Assembly: GCA_000333855.2 (NCBI GenBank)
Contig: CM007335.1
Coordinates: forward strand, 1-64,000
Source of the DNA: Endotrypanum monterogeii
Lineage: Eukaryota > Euglenozoa > Kinetoplastea > Trypanosomatida > Trypanosomatidae
DNA length: 64,000 nucleotides
Direction: 5' to 3'
Translations under genes and position numbers: made by a program
Notes under the pieces: model-generated
What the model saw: only the letters and a program-made list of their open reading frames with translations
Told to the model about the DNA's origin: nothing
Databases searched by the model: none
Shown: piece after piece, positions 9,491 to 20,541 of the stretch
Position numbering within the stretch: the stretch's first letter is position 1
Layout of the letters: the number at the start of each line of letters is the position of its first letter

Positions 9491-10489
9491 CTACGCTTCA
9501 CTAGTGTGGCGATTTGCCAAGCGGCAGTAGAAATCCTTGATGTGCTGCATGGCCTCCTCTGCGGAATCAGTGAAAAACATACCATCGACCTCTGTCTGCG
9601 ATATAACTCCGTAGTCGGCGAGCGCCTGCCAGTTGACAACCGTTTTCCAAAACTCTTTGCCCAATAAAACCACCGGAAGCGAAGGGATCTTTTTTGTCTG
9701 CTTCAAAGTTAGCAACTCAAACATCTCATCCAGTGTGCCGAAACCCCCCGGTGCGATGACGATAGCGCGGCAGGAATACATCATCCAAAACTTCCGAGTG
9801 AAGAAGTAGTGGAACTCAAACGCCAACCCGTGCGTCACATAAGGATTCAGGCCTTTCTCAAAGGGGAGAGAGATGCCCATGCCCATTGTCACAGCACCGG
9901 GGACGGAGGCAGCACCACGGTTTGCTGCCTCCATAAAACCCGGGCCACCACCTGTAGTGACGACAAGGTCGTCAAAGCGCTTTCGTGGGTTGCTCAAAGA
10001 CTCCGCCTTATCCTCTGGGGACAACCTGAAATAATCTGGTAAGTACTTGAAGCTTTGGTTGATAATGTCGGTCTCACCCCGAGCGAATTCCGTCACCATC
10101 CTCGCCAATCTCTCCACCACGTCTACCCACTTGCACATCCACTGCGTCTTCGTCAGGCGATCCAGCTCACTCTGGAGGCTCGCCTTCTTTCCCTCCTCAG
10201 TGACAGTCGCCAACTGGGACTGGAGGCCCTGGACAGTGGTGTCATACTGCACCTGAGTCATAGAGCGAGCACTGCCGAAGAAGAGGATGGTAGAGCGAAT
10301 GGAGTTGCGCTGTAGACGTTGCTGAGGCTCCTCGAACTCGCACATGACGCGGATGCACCGCCCTTCAAAACTACTGAGGAACTCCATGTTCCTGTACGAT
10401 TTTGTGGTCGGAGTCAGGTGGTTGCCGGACAGGTCCTCCACCTTTTGGACATATGGGGAGACCGCATCCGAAGGAAGTGCAGATGGCAT
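9491..10489 (-). CDS. LOG-family (TIGR00730 / 'lysine decarboxylase-like') protein
   Basis: A 332-residue protein from the first ATG (10489); upstream in-frame codons have no ATG. It carries GGGPGFMEAANRG (residues 180-192) and PGGFGTLDE (247-255), the nucleotide-binding and catalytic PGGxGTxxE motif of the LOG family. LOG enzymes hydrolyse nucleoside monophosphates to the base and ribose-5-phosphate (cytokinin activation in plants); the older name lysine decarboxylase is misleading. The motif residues are intact, so hydrolase activity is likely, but the substrate in a trypanosomatid is unknown. Compared with bacterial LOGs of about 190 residues, it has an N-terminal extension and a helical insertion (about 78-175) between the first strand and the GGGPG motif. 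A weak spliced-leader acceptor candidate lies near 10550. Confidence 0.88.
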   Translation of the reverse strand: MPSALPSDAVSPYVQKVEDLSGNHLTPTTKSYRNMEFLSSFEGRCIRVMCEFEEPQQRLQRNSIRSTILFFGSARSMTQVQYDTTVQGLQSQLATVTEEGKKASLQSELDRLTKTQWMCKWVDVVERLARMVTEFARGETDIINQSFKYLPDYFRLSPEDKAESLSNPRKRFDDLVVTTGGGPGFMEAANRGAASVPGAVTMGMGISLPFEKGLNPYVTHGLAFEFHYFFTRKFWMMYSCRAIVIAPGGFGTLDEMFELLTLKQTKKIPSLPVVLLGKEFWKTVVNWQALADYGVISQTEVDGMFFTDSAEEAMQHIKDFYCRLANRHTSEA

Positions 10490-11819
10490 CGCCCTTTGTT
10501 TGTAATATACAGTATACACTCTACACTTTTTTTTTTTGACACCGTCAAGCTAAAACAATAGGAGTATTGGTAAGACCACTCACGTGTATGACGGTGTACC
10601 AAAGAGGGTACAACAAAGGAGGATATGAAGAAGTGTGCCTAGCTTCTCTCTCTTTTTTTTTTAGATCCCTTTGTGGTGATGATCACAGTAGGAAAATATA
10701 TGAGTTCGCTTCCCGTGTATGTCTGTGTGCGAGAGAGAGAAAAATGAAACGGCACAAGAAGAAGATCGATGCAATGCTGGAAAAAGCGGATAAACTCAAA
10801 ATTAGATAGGAAGGGGAAGAAGGAATGATGAACACCTCTCCTGAAGAACCACCACTAACATGTTCGGTGGAAGGGAGAGAGGGAGTTGTACGCACGGATT
10901 TTTCGGTGGTGCGTGTGTTTATTCGTACATGCGCCGCATGAAACGGGATGATAAAGATGTCCCAAGGCCGATCAATGCGAAAACAGCAACAGCAAGGGAG
11001 AAGAAAGAGGGGAAAAAGATGAACACGTGCAAAGGTAAAAAGTCGATATTTTTTTTAAGCGTGGTAGACACGTGCAGACAACAGATAGAAAAGAAAATGA
11101 GCGCATCAGTACTTTAGCAGGGAGGTGTAGGCCGACGTCGTGACAGACGTATGAAATCGTCAGTGAAACAAACGAATGAAGTGAGCAGATGCCTTCAAGG
11201 CGTGAGCAAGAGAAGGCGACAGACTCCCGGAGGTGAAAGCACGCAGCCCATGAAAACAGAAGAAAACGGCCAGCGTACCGGTGCACTGAGGGACTGAGAA
11301 ATTTTCCCTAGGGCTCTCATTCTCCGCAACATTATTTGTTTTCAAGGCCAGAAGACAGTAAATCAGAGTGGTGTAGAGATAAGTTCATCGACGGTGGCCC
11401 GTCTTTCACTGACCTCTGAAGTTATTGTGGAGCGGGTTCGCGTGACTGCGAAGGTCGTTTCGTGCACTACCAGGAGGAACGAGACAGATGGAAACAAAGT
11501 CAATCACTCACTCTGCCTTCCAGTCCGTTTTGTGAACGATGCATAATGTACCTAGCTACTATCCGCACAACAAGCTCCATGTTGCTGAGTTTGTTCGTGT
11601 CTCTATGCCCGCCAACACCACCTCCCTCCACTCAAAAGATGCTTTTCATATATTGCTACTACTTTGACTCTCTTACCAGTCACCGCCATTTGTATGGGAT
11701 TCGATAGAACTTTTTACAAATATCCGCCGGCGCACGCGCCAAGGATCCGGGCTGATACATCGCCGCTAAAAGAACCTCACCATCAGCAACCCCGCCGGGG
11801 CATTACCATCACACGTAAA
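10490..11819. other. Intergenic spacer, no gene seen
   Basis: UTR-like sequence with poly-T/poly-A tracts and short frames of low complexity. No recognisable coding or RNA gene. Confidence 0.45.
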
Positions 11820-12172
11820 CATATGCATGATCCTTCCTCGACTGCCTGTACGTTGTGCCGTGCTATATCGTATGAGCTGAACTGCAGACACGATCCCAGC
11901 CTGCGCACAGGGTGTCCTTTCCATCCAAGCGAAGGAGCTGTAGAGACGCACTACAGCAATACCGACCCGGACATCGTGGCACAACTTCCGAAGGACACTG
12001 CACTCACCCTCACAGCGCAGATCACCTCGCAGCCGTCCCTAATCTCCCGACTGCAACGCTATGCATCCCACGGATGCCACTCACAGCCCTCCTCGTCTGT
12101 GTTCAGTGAGAGCCGGGCACTGCACACTCAAGTCGCGCTCGCACTGCGATCACCATTCCAGTGACACACAGG
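11820..12172. repeat. 353-bp direct repeat, copy 1
   Basis: Identical in length and order to 14841-15193, with only three substitutions that I can count (near 11929, 11967 and 11991). Homology begins at CATATGCATG and ends at GACACACAGG, with unrelated flanks on both sides. It lies about 530 bases downstream of the reductase stop, inside its 3' UTR. A plus-strand frame stays open across both copies, but the changes give no sign of coding selection. No poly-A tail or target-site duplication is obvious. Confidence 0.9.
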
Positions 12173-12697
12173 CGCCCCCAGTGCCGCACGTAAAACAGGA
12201 GCAGCCTTCCTTAATCCATGGGTCCCAGCACGGGGTAGCAATGAAGAGCTCAGTGACCAATACACACACGCACACATATATACACACTAGGCACCTAGCC
12301 CCATCACCACCCGATGTTATTTTCTATTGACATAGATGGAGGGGCGAATGACTTGACTCAATGCACGCTGCGCTGACACGTCCGATCTGATGATAGCAAT
12401 ACCCAGGCAAAGAGCTCGAAGCAGATCCCAGCATCAGCTTTGACAATCGATTTCCTGCGCAGACTTCCCTCAGGCTACTTTTCTGTAGCCTCTGCGAGTG
12501 CGATGTCGAGGCGAGCTGCGCGGAGCGTCATTTTGTGAGCTAGGAGCTTTGAGTCAGAGAGCGCCCCGAGACGGGCAGACATAAACCCCACTCAAGCTGC
12601 TGTCCGCCTTCGGATCATGCGTATTCGACGACACTATTTGTTTTCCTGGGAGGAGGGGAGGTAAAGGCACGGGTGTAAGATCCAGAGTAGAATACGC
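12173..12697. other. 3' UTR of the reductase gene
   Basis: Contains a short (AC)n patch at about 12262-12290. No gene seen. Confidence 0.4.
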
Positions 12698-13597
12698 TCA
12701 GTACTTAAAGACCTGGCCTTCCTTGTAGCCGAGAGTCTTTAATAAACCACCTATCGGGCCCTGCTGAGGCGCCTTTCCCGCCTCGAAGACTTTGTCTCCA
12801 CAAATCGCCTGCAGCATCGGAGGGGGTCCGCACACGAGGATTTTCGTGTTTTTTTCTCCCGGTTTGGGCATAAAGGTAGTCACCATGGCTTCGTTCACGT
12901 AACCGATACCTCCCAGCCACCGGTGCGGCACCTCTAGAAGGGTCAAGTACATGTTGAAGTTATTGTATACCTTCTGCATCTCAATAAGCTCGTTAGCAAG
13001 GAGGATGTCTCGGCGCTGGTTGTTGGCATAAATGAGCGATATGTTGGTCTTGTCCTTTGAGTTTTCCAGTACGGCACGCATTAGCTGATACATTGGAGAG
13101 ATGCCGGTACCCCCAGCTATCATGCCGACATGCCTCCACATATTGGGCGTGTAGGCAAACTTTTCGAAGGGACCCTTGACGAGCAATTCATCGCCTGGCT
13201 GCATGGAGAAGAGGTGGTGGCCCATCTTTCCCTTTGGATACTGTTTCACGATCAGCTCAAAGCGACCCTTCGTACTATTCGATGAGATGGGGGTGTATGG
13301 CCGGGCCACATCCTTGCCATCTGCGTCGGTGTACTTGACGACGATACACGAGGCAACTGGCATGTAGAAGCAATCATCGGCGCTATCGAGGGCAAAATAA
13401 AAGCGTCGCGTATCATGGGACTCATAGCGAGAGGATATCAGTTTGAATGGTTTGTACTCATCTGGAGAAAACGTGTTGATGGGCTTCCTGGCACAGCTGG
13501 CAGCGAAGTGCTCCGATTTCTGCGCTGTACTCCAAGCGGCCCCGCTACCGAACCCACCGAGTAGACCAGCAAGGGCGCCAATAAAGAAACGAGTCAT
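12698..13597 (-). CDS. NADH-cytochrome b5 reductase-like flavoprotein
   Basis: A 299-residue protein with an ATG at 13597. A short hydrophobic Gly/Ala-rich N-terminus (about residues 4-22) may act as a membrane anchor or mitochondrial signal. The ferredoxin-reductase-type domain follows: RPYTPIS (FAD binding, RxYTxxS), GKMGHHLFSMQPGD and the flavin/phosphate segment, then AGGTGISPM (NAD(P)H binding) and CGPPPM near the C-terminus. These are all diagnostic of the cytochrome b5 reductase family, which passes electrons from NADH through FAD to cytochrome b5 for desaturases, sterol synthesis or outer mitochondrial membrane redox. A strong spliced-leader acceptor lies at 13661. The gene is bracketed by 353-bp direct repeats about 3 kb apart, an arrangement that could allow deletion or circular amplification of the gene. 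Confidence 0.93.
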   Translation of the reverse strand: MTRFFIGALAGLLGGFGSGAAWSTAQKSEHFAASCARKPINTFSPDEYKPFKLISSRYESHDTRRFYFALDSADDCFYMPVASCIVVKYTDADGKDVARPYTPISSNSTKGRFELIVKQYPKGKMGHHLFSMQPGDELLVKGPFEKFAYTPNMWRHVGMIAGGTGISPMYQLMRAVLENSKDKTNISLIYANNQRRDILLANELIEMQKVYNNFNMYLTLLEVPHRWLGGIGYVNEAMVTTFMPKPGEKNTKILVCGPPPMLQAICGDKVFEAGKAPQQGPIGGLLKTLGYKEGQVFKY

Positions 13598-14840
13598 GGT
13601 GTGCAGCGGCGCCTAAAGACTTCAATCTTTCTACTGCCGAAATACGTAACTGGCTGAGTACTGACAAAGAAGAAGAGAGAAGGCTTAGCCCAAGTAGAGT
13701 TGTGTGCCTGTGTGAAGGGGGTGGGAGGAGGAAGAGGAGGAGATATGAGCCGCAGTTTGTCTGGTCTCTAACAAGTTTCCCTTTCACGAGAAAATATTTA
13801 TTTCTACTACCAGGCTCAACCCGGTGCTATGGTGCAAAACGAATGCAGACCACAACGCCGTTCTCAGTGGTAGAAGAGGGTGAAAGAATATGAGCACATG
13901 AAAATAAATGTAAAAACAAAGAGGGGAATCGGTAAGTCAGAGTGAGTGGTGGTGGAGGCACGTTCACAGGTGCCTCAGGATATGAGACAAAGGCTGGTCA
14001 GCCGTCATGGCAAAGAAATCCCTCATCTTTCGTGATTTGATATCATTTCTTTTTTGTTTCTTATCACATGGATGACAGTGCCATTCTAGAAGCCGGCCAT
14101 CTTTGTAGAAGGGCACTTCAGAGCGACGGAAGGAGAAGTGGGAAAACCCCTGAAAAAGAGAAATTATTAGATGTGTTAATGCGTGCGTTTGTCATTCATC
14201 TTGTTTTCTCCGTGCGGCTGGAAGGCAGGTAAATATAGACGTGAAATGTGTGTGTGCGTGTGTGTCGGAGGAGAGGAATGGCGAAAAATTCGGGTTTTTT
14301 TTTCAAAGCAAGCCAGGTCTTTCTGGAAACAAACGTTCAAAAACAAAAAGAGGAACAAAAGCGTGTGGGGCGTGACTGCTCTTGTTTCGCTAAGAGCGCG
14401 TCCGATCGCGTCTCCTCATGCTTGTATGCGCTCGCGAGCGCCCGTAACTGTGGGTACGCATGAGCCCGTAGGTCTGTGAGTCGTTCCCCCACAGTTTATC
14501 GTAGGCCTATGTTGAGGAGGACATAGCACACCAGAGCGCCTATGACGCCGCTCAAATCCCTCACTCTTCAGTCACCACGGCTGGCGAGAGAGGGAGGGTG
14601 AACGTCCGCGTCATGAAAGTCGCAGACACGTAACCGCTGCGGGGAACCAAATAAAAAAAAACGAAAAAAAAATATATCAAATAACCAGTTTAACCTGCCC
14701 CATTCACAAATCGCGCGCATGTTCCCTCCCACCACCCATCACCCACAAGGGAAAGGACCAAATCTTAACCGCACATGTACAACAAAAAAATGCCAAATAA
14801 AAGAGGAAGGCATGAAAAAGTTAACACGAAAGCTCTCAAC
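13598..14840. other. Intergenic spacer, left part
   Basis: Contains the reductase 5' UTR and then purine-rich and A-rich sequence. I see no gene. Confidence 0.4.
13661..13683 (-). promoter_or_regulatory. Spliced-leader acceptor of the b5 reductase gene
   Basis: The minus strand reads CCTTCTCTCTTCTTCTTTGT then CAG, with the AG at plus bases 13661-13662. It is a textbook polypyrimidine tract plus AG, about 63 bases before the ATG. Confidence 0.6.
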
Positions 14841-15193
14841 CATATGCATGATCCTTCCTCGACTGCCTGTACGTTGTGCCGTGCTATATCGTATGAGCTG
14901 AACTGCAGACACGATCCCAGCCTGCGCACAGGGTGTCCTTTCCACCCAAGCGAAGGAGCTGTAGAGACGCACTACAGCAATACCGACACGGACATCGTGG
15001 CACAACTTCCGCAGGACACTGCACTCACCCTCACAGCGCAGATCACCTCGCAGCCGTCCCTAATCTCCCGACTGCAACGCTATGCATCCCACGGATGCCA
15101 CTCACAGCCCTCCTCGTCTGTGTTCAGTGAGAGCCGGGCACTGCACACTCAAGTCGCGCTCGCACTGCGATCACCATTCCAGTGACACACAGG
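14841..15193. repeat. 353-bp direct repeat, copy 2
   Basis: Same orientation as the copy at 11820-12172, about 99% identical. It lies upstream of the reductase gene and about 5.3 kb downstream of the eIF4G1-like stop. See copy 1 for boundaries. Confidence 0.9.
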
Positions 15194-17342
15194 GAGCAAC
15201 ACGCAGAAAGAGGTAATAAAAGTAAAAGCATTGAACTAAAAAGATAACTCACGCACACGAAGACAACGAAAAGAAAAAGTGGGATACTTCAGGGGTTGGG
15301 GTCTTATGGCAGCTAAAATGATCGGTAAGACAAAGGAAACGGAAGCACGAGCACAACCATGGTGAGAGCAGCGGCTTTAGGTCCTTCACGGCGATGGGAA
15401 ATCGTGTCGCCTTGTAATAAGAAAAAAAAAATTTCATTTTCCCATGGGAACACGGGTCGAAAAAGATATGGGAAAATAAAATAGTGTGTGAAGGTGCACC
15501 GCGTCGACTTTCTTCTTCGTCCCCATCCCCCCCTTCCACAGCGAACCCTTCCTGTCGCCCTTCAATGTGTAGAACGCGCAAGAAGCAGTGGCGATCAAAG
15601 CAGCAGGCATTAATGTTAAATGCGGGGGGCGGACAAGGAAGCGTCTCGTTCTTTTTTTATCCCCTGAGCGCCAAGCTGCGTACAGTGAAGTGGGAATCGA
15701 GCGGAAGTGGAAAAAAAAAATTAGGGAGAGAAAAGAGTGAACATACACACACACACAAACACACATACACACACATACACACACACACACACACACACGC
15801 GCGGAAAAAAGGATGGAGGCAAAAGATACAGTAGACGAGCCAAGATGCGGGAAAAGAGCACACTACGCATATTGACATAAGATAATACAGACAATAAAAT
15901 ATGCAACCAAGATAAACAGAATCTCTGAAAGCGCGAGTGAAGGGAAAATGACCTCAGAACACAAAAGCAGAAGAAGAACAGGCCGATAAGACACGAGGAC
16001 ACGCATACAGAGCCACGAGTACAAAACGCCTGAACACTCGAAGGGATAGAGCACCAGCCAACAGTAGAGGTAATAGAGAAAACTACTCGAACTTTGCTGT
16101 TAGATAGAGATTTTTTTCTCCGAGGTGCGTCAGTGAGATCACTCGGTGAACTGTGAGCGGGCCTCGCGCCGTCACCAAAATCGAAAACGCTTTCGTCTGG
16201 TTGTGCGGTTGATTTGCTCGGGACACTAACGAAAAAAAAAAAAAAAAGGTGAGGCGCGGGGATGGGGGCAGGTTCGCTTCCTTTTTATTCCTCAAAACAC
16301 TGCATGAGAAGACGACAGAGGACATCAACGAAAAATGTGAGAGGAGGAAAGAGAGAGAGGCAAAAAGAAATAAGGGATCTCGCGTATGTGGTGAATCAAG
16401 GGGAAGAAAAAAAAAAATTTCACCTCCTAACGCCACATATTGACTGTTTTTTTTTTCTTATTTGGCTCATGAATTCTATTCCACTCCGAGCGTATCTCGC
16501 CCTTCACAGAGTTTATGTCTTCCGCTCTTCTATTACTTCCCTCCACCGTCACCACCATCTATTCGCTTCTTTTACTTGTGATGTGCAAGTACATATTTGA
16601 AGCAGCGCGCAAAGCCACGCGATGGCCAAGTCGAGCAGATGATCACCCTACCTTACCAACCCTTTGGGCGCACTCGGCCTTGTCTCGCTGCTGTGAGGAG
16701 GAGGAAGGATATCATATGCGCCTCCAAACGCGTGCGTAAAACTGTGTCATCGAAGCCGCCCTTTTTCAACCCTTCTGTGCTATCTTTGAGAATTTTTTAG
16801 CGAGATGTATGTTTGTTTGCTCGAGGGTGGCACAAGACGAACGCCACTCCACCTCGCCTTCCCCCTCCCACCGGGGGAGGGGGAAGGCGAGACGAGGGGC
16901 TATTCTCGCTTTCCTTCAACGACAGCTTCCACTCGTCTTTGGCCGTCTCGTTCAGCGTTAGCTCAGCCTCATGAATCTCCTCTTACAGCCCACCGAAGCT
17001 GCTTTCCCCACAGGAAAATCGAACAACTAAATGGAGACCATAGAGAAATACGACCCTTCGTGAGACCTGCCAAGCGGTGCCGAACGAATGGTGGGGGAGA
17101 GGAGGGGAGGGGGGGCAACAGAGGCGAAGAGCGGGCGGGGAACGTCGCAGGCGATCCTTCGGAGATTAACTGCAGACGATGCCCTTAATTACAAAGCGCA
17201 AAGAGGAAAGTTAGGAAGGTGTACAGAGAACAACGTCGTCAAGTACAACAATTTATACATATATAAATACATATATGTTTGTACCAAAAAAAAGAAACGA
17301 GAACCAAAATGAAAAGAGGCACGAAGGTACATCCAACTACGT

Positions 17343-17380
<38 letters not shown>

Positions 17381-17388
17381 GTGTGTGT
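17343..17388. repeat. (AC)n(AT)n(GT)n composite palindrome
   Basis: About 11 AC, then about 8 AT, then 4 GT units. The AC arm can pair with the GT arm around the AT core, so the tract can extrude as a cruciform or form an RNA hairpin. Confidence 0.7.
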
Positions 17389-19433
17389 AGATACCTGAAG
17401 CAGGAACGCAGAGGGGCGGAAGAGAAGACGAGGTCCCCGAAAAGGAGAAAAAAAACTTAAGGGCTGAGAGAGAGAGACACAACAAAGCGAAACGACCAGA
17501 AAAAAAAACAAAGAAAGAGCGCGCGTCTGTGATCGATGGCATGCGCGCTTTCCCTGGCCTGTCACACTTTTTTTGTGAAAACATGAACCGTAAAGAAAGG
17601 AGAAGAAAAAACAGAACAGCAGAAAGGGGGAAAAATGAAATAAAAAAATGAGTCTGCTGGTTTGCGAGTGCGCCTGCATTTACCTTTTTTTCAACGCTTT
17701 ATCACAATGGAAATGCCTCCGGGGAACAGAAAACCCGAGAGGTCACTAGATGACGAAGAAGAGGGGAAGCAATACGCGCACGCAAACAATACTCAAACAC
17801 ATAGCCAAACCCACTCTGTAACGAGCACATCAAGAAGGGAGACGAGCAGAGAGGGGAAAAAACATACAATTAGGAAAGTATTATATGGAAATAGAAAGGA
17901 CAGAGAAGCAATAGCATACCACCAACCTGTCTGTCTGCCTGTGTGTATGTCCGTGTGTGTATACGCTTGTTTTCGTTTTCCAATAGCTCTGAGCGAGCCT
18001 AGGAGGACAATGGTTGCAAAATCTGCGTCAAAAGTAGAGGAAAGTAGCGACATACAAATTGGATGTTGTTCGCTGAGAGAAACTGCGAATAGTGTACCCC
18101 CCCACACACACACACAAACACAAACACACACACACACACACTCTACTTGCACCACTTCATGCGCCGACGTGTCTTTACAGGCCGATTTGGCCTTTTTTGA
18201 GGGGACCCTTTCCTTCCTCAAGCTCAGCCTCCAACACATCCTGTAGCCACCTCACCCCTTGCTGACTTCCCCCCCCCTCCCCTCATAAAACAACACCGGG
18301 TACTTGGAGACAGAATGACATGTATACAAGTCTGTGTCATACCGGTGGATAGGGGGAAAGAGAAAGGAAGGAAAGGGAGTGCGTCAAGGATAGGACCCGA
18401 GGCATCGTCGGCGGCAAGAAGAAAGATATGAAGACTTTGAAAGCAGACAAGACGCCGTTAATAACAATAGAAAGGAGAGAACGCTGAAGCGCTAGGAGCA
18501 AACTGTAGTGAAGAAAGAAGAAACCTACAATATACATAATAATAGTAGTATTATATATATTTATATATTTATTTTTTTATGGAATACGATGAGAGGGGAG
18601 CAAGTAAATGAGACAGGAATGAAATGAGACACAAGCGCCGCTGCGCTGAGCACAGCACCACAAAACCCTGCTGGGAGGAAAAAAAAAAACAGAAAAGGAG
18701 GGACACACATCTCAATGGGAAAAAAAAGGGGAAAATACAGTGACGAGGAGAAATTTCTGCTGACTTAAAATATAAGAACTACAAAATAAAACGGACATTT
18801 AAAAAAAGGGCGGAAAAGGTACAGAGGGAGGGAAAGAAAGAAAGAAAGAAAAAGCACGTCCGGAATGAGGTCACGCCACGGCACTAGCATCACCACAGAG
18901 GTGATACGACACGCTCAGGTAAGCATCCGCACAGATTATGAGGAGAGGTGAAGAGGAAACGACAAGAAAACACAGACACGAAGCAGCGTACCAGAAGAAA
19001 AAATGGGGTGATAGAGTGGCAGGGAAAAAGACGTACAAGAGGCGAGAAAGCGAGAACAGGAATCCAAAAAGACACACTTCAAAACAATTGTCATACCTCG
19101 GATATGCACCTCCACCCCCCCCCTCCAGACACACACATACACACACCGTCAACGCCATCCGCGACCCTCTCACCGCGCTTGCAATGAAACCTAGATCATG
19201 TAACCCCATCCCCCCCTTTCCTCCTGTTGTTGGCGTCATCACCAACATTAGCGCTCATGAACGTGCATGCATTCGTATGAACAGGTGGATCGATATGAAG
19301 GGAAAAACAGATGGGAAAGAATCGTTCCTCGCACTTCCTACCCGAAATCGTGGCTTACATCGATGTCTTACCTCGTGCCTTCGCTTCTCCTCTCTCTCCC
19401 TCTCCTCTATGACACCCTTCAAGTGTATCACTC

Positions 19434-19435
<2 letters not shown>

Positions 19436-19474
<39 letters not shown>

Positions 19475-19498
19475 GTGTGTGTGTGTGTGTGTGTGTGT
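19436..19498. repeat. (TA)n(TG)n compound microsatellite
   Basis: About 17 TA units followed by ACACG and about 12 TG units. Confidence 0.8.
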
Positions 19499-20541
19499 TT
19501 AGTATTACTTTTGCTTACACTGCTTCGTGATTGCACTGACTTTAACAAATATTTCTCCTGTGTCTTTTTTCTTTTCCTCCCTGCAACCCTTCACACACAC
19601 ACACACACACATACATACGCACATCTCCCCCACTTTGTCTGTCTACTCATTTCAGGAGGAGGAATCGAAGTGGTGGCGGAGATATCAGCGGTAGGGAAAA
19701 AAAAGAAATGAAAAAGATGGGGGAGGGAGGGGGTGGGAAAGGCAGACAGCGTGGGATTTTGTTTAAGCGGATCGAGTGGCCTTTCCTTGACGACTCTGTT
19801 ACTTGAACACCATAAACAATGTGAAGAAAAAAAAGCGCGGAACATAAGCACACAACTGCATGAAGCTTTATGAATTTCACTAGCAGGTGTAACCCACCCC
19901 CACCCCCCACCCCTCCCTGTACTTTCCTGCTCACCTCCTCCCTTCATAAACGACCAGAATTATGATGATGATGATGATGATGGCCGGAAGAAGAAAAAGA
20001 GGAAGTGACGCCGAGAGGCACGTGTTAAGAGCTCTACGAAAGCAAAAAGTGAGCGGACAGACGTTCAAGGGAGGTAAAAATACAAATGCTATAGAATCAA
20101 AAAAAAACTGTGTAGTACCGTGTCCCCCTTCTCCTGGAGGCAAAAGGGAGAGGCGATAAGTAGGACTCGTGCTTGTCTTGTATTGGGGTTATGAAAGTGA
20201 TATATATATTTTTTTTGTTACAATTCTCGAAATTAGTCGCGCGCGCGTAGAATTTTTTTTTTTTATGGATGTTGCTCATGGGCCGTGGTCGTGTTTTTGG
20301 TTTGTTTGTTTTTTAATTGGAGAGAACGGATGCGCTCAATAGTTCTGTCACACAACCTATTAGTAGACGCCACTCGTCTTGCATCCCCTGCCCCACCCCC
20401 TCCTCCACTTTGGGAACCTTTAAGAGTTTGCGCCAAGACGTTCTTCGGGGGTGAGCAAGGCGCGGCACACCACGCACGCACGCACACACACAAAAAAAAA
20501 AACGCCTGTTTGGGGGCTGTTGTCTACATCGCTCTCCCCAC

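Larger units (their letters stand above)
15194..20541. other. Long gene-free spacer rich in microsatellites
   Basis: About 5.3 kb with no frame that looks coding; the longer frames translate to His/Thr or Cys/Val strings from (CA)n tracts. Contains (CA)n near 15740-15798 and 18102-18140, a composite palindrome at 17343-17388, (TA)n(TG)n at 19436-19498, (ATG)n at about 19961-19982 and many A/T homopolymers. It is probably the 3' UTR of the eIF4G1-like mRNA plus spacer; a non-coding RNA gene cannot be excluded by eye. Confidence 0.4.

Noticed and set aside
11664..12164. Plus-strand frame of 166 codons (and its 136-codon partner at 14775-15185)
   Set aside because: They are the 353-bp repeat read in one frame. 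The N-terminal parts differ completely, three differences are too few to test selection, and a plus-strand gene would oppose the polycistron.
18938..19711. Plus-strand frame of 257 codons
   Set aside because: It is made of charged low-complexity sequence, a Tyr-Ile string from (TA)n, Cys-Val from (TG)n and His-Thr from (CA)n, so it is an artefact of microsatellites.
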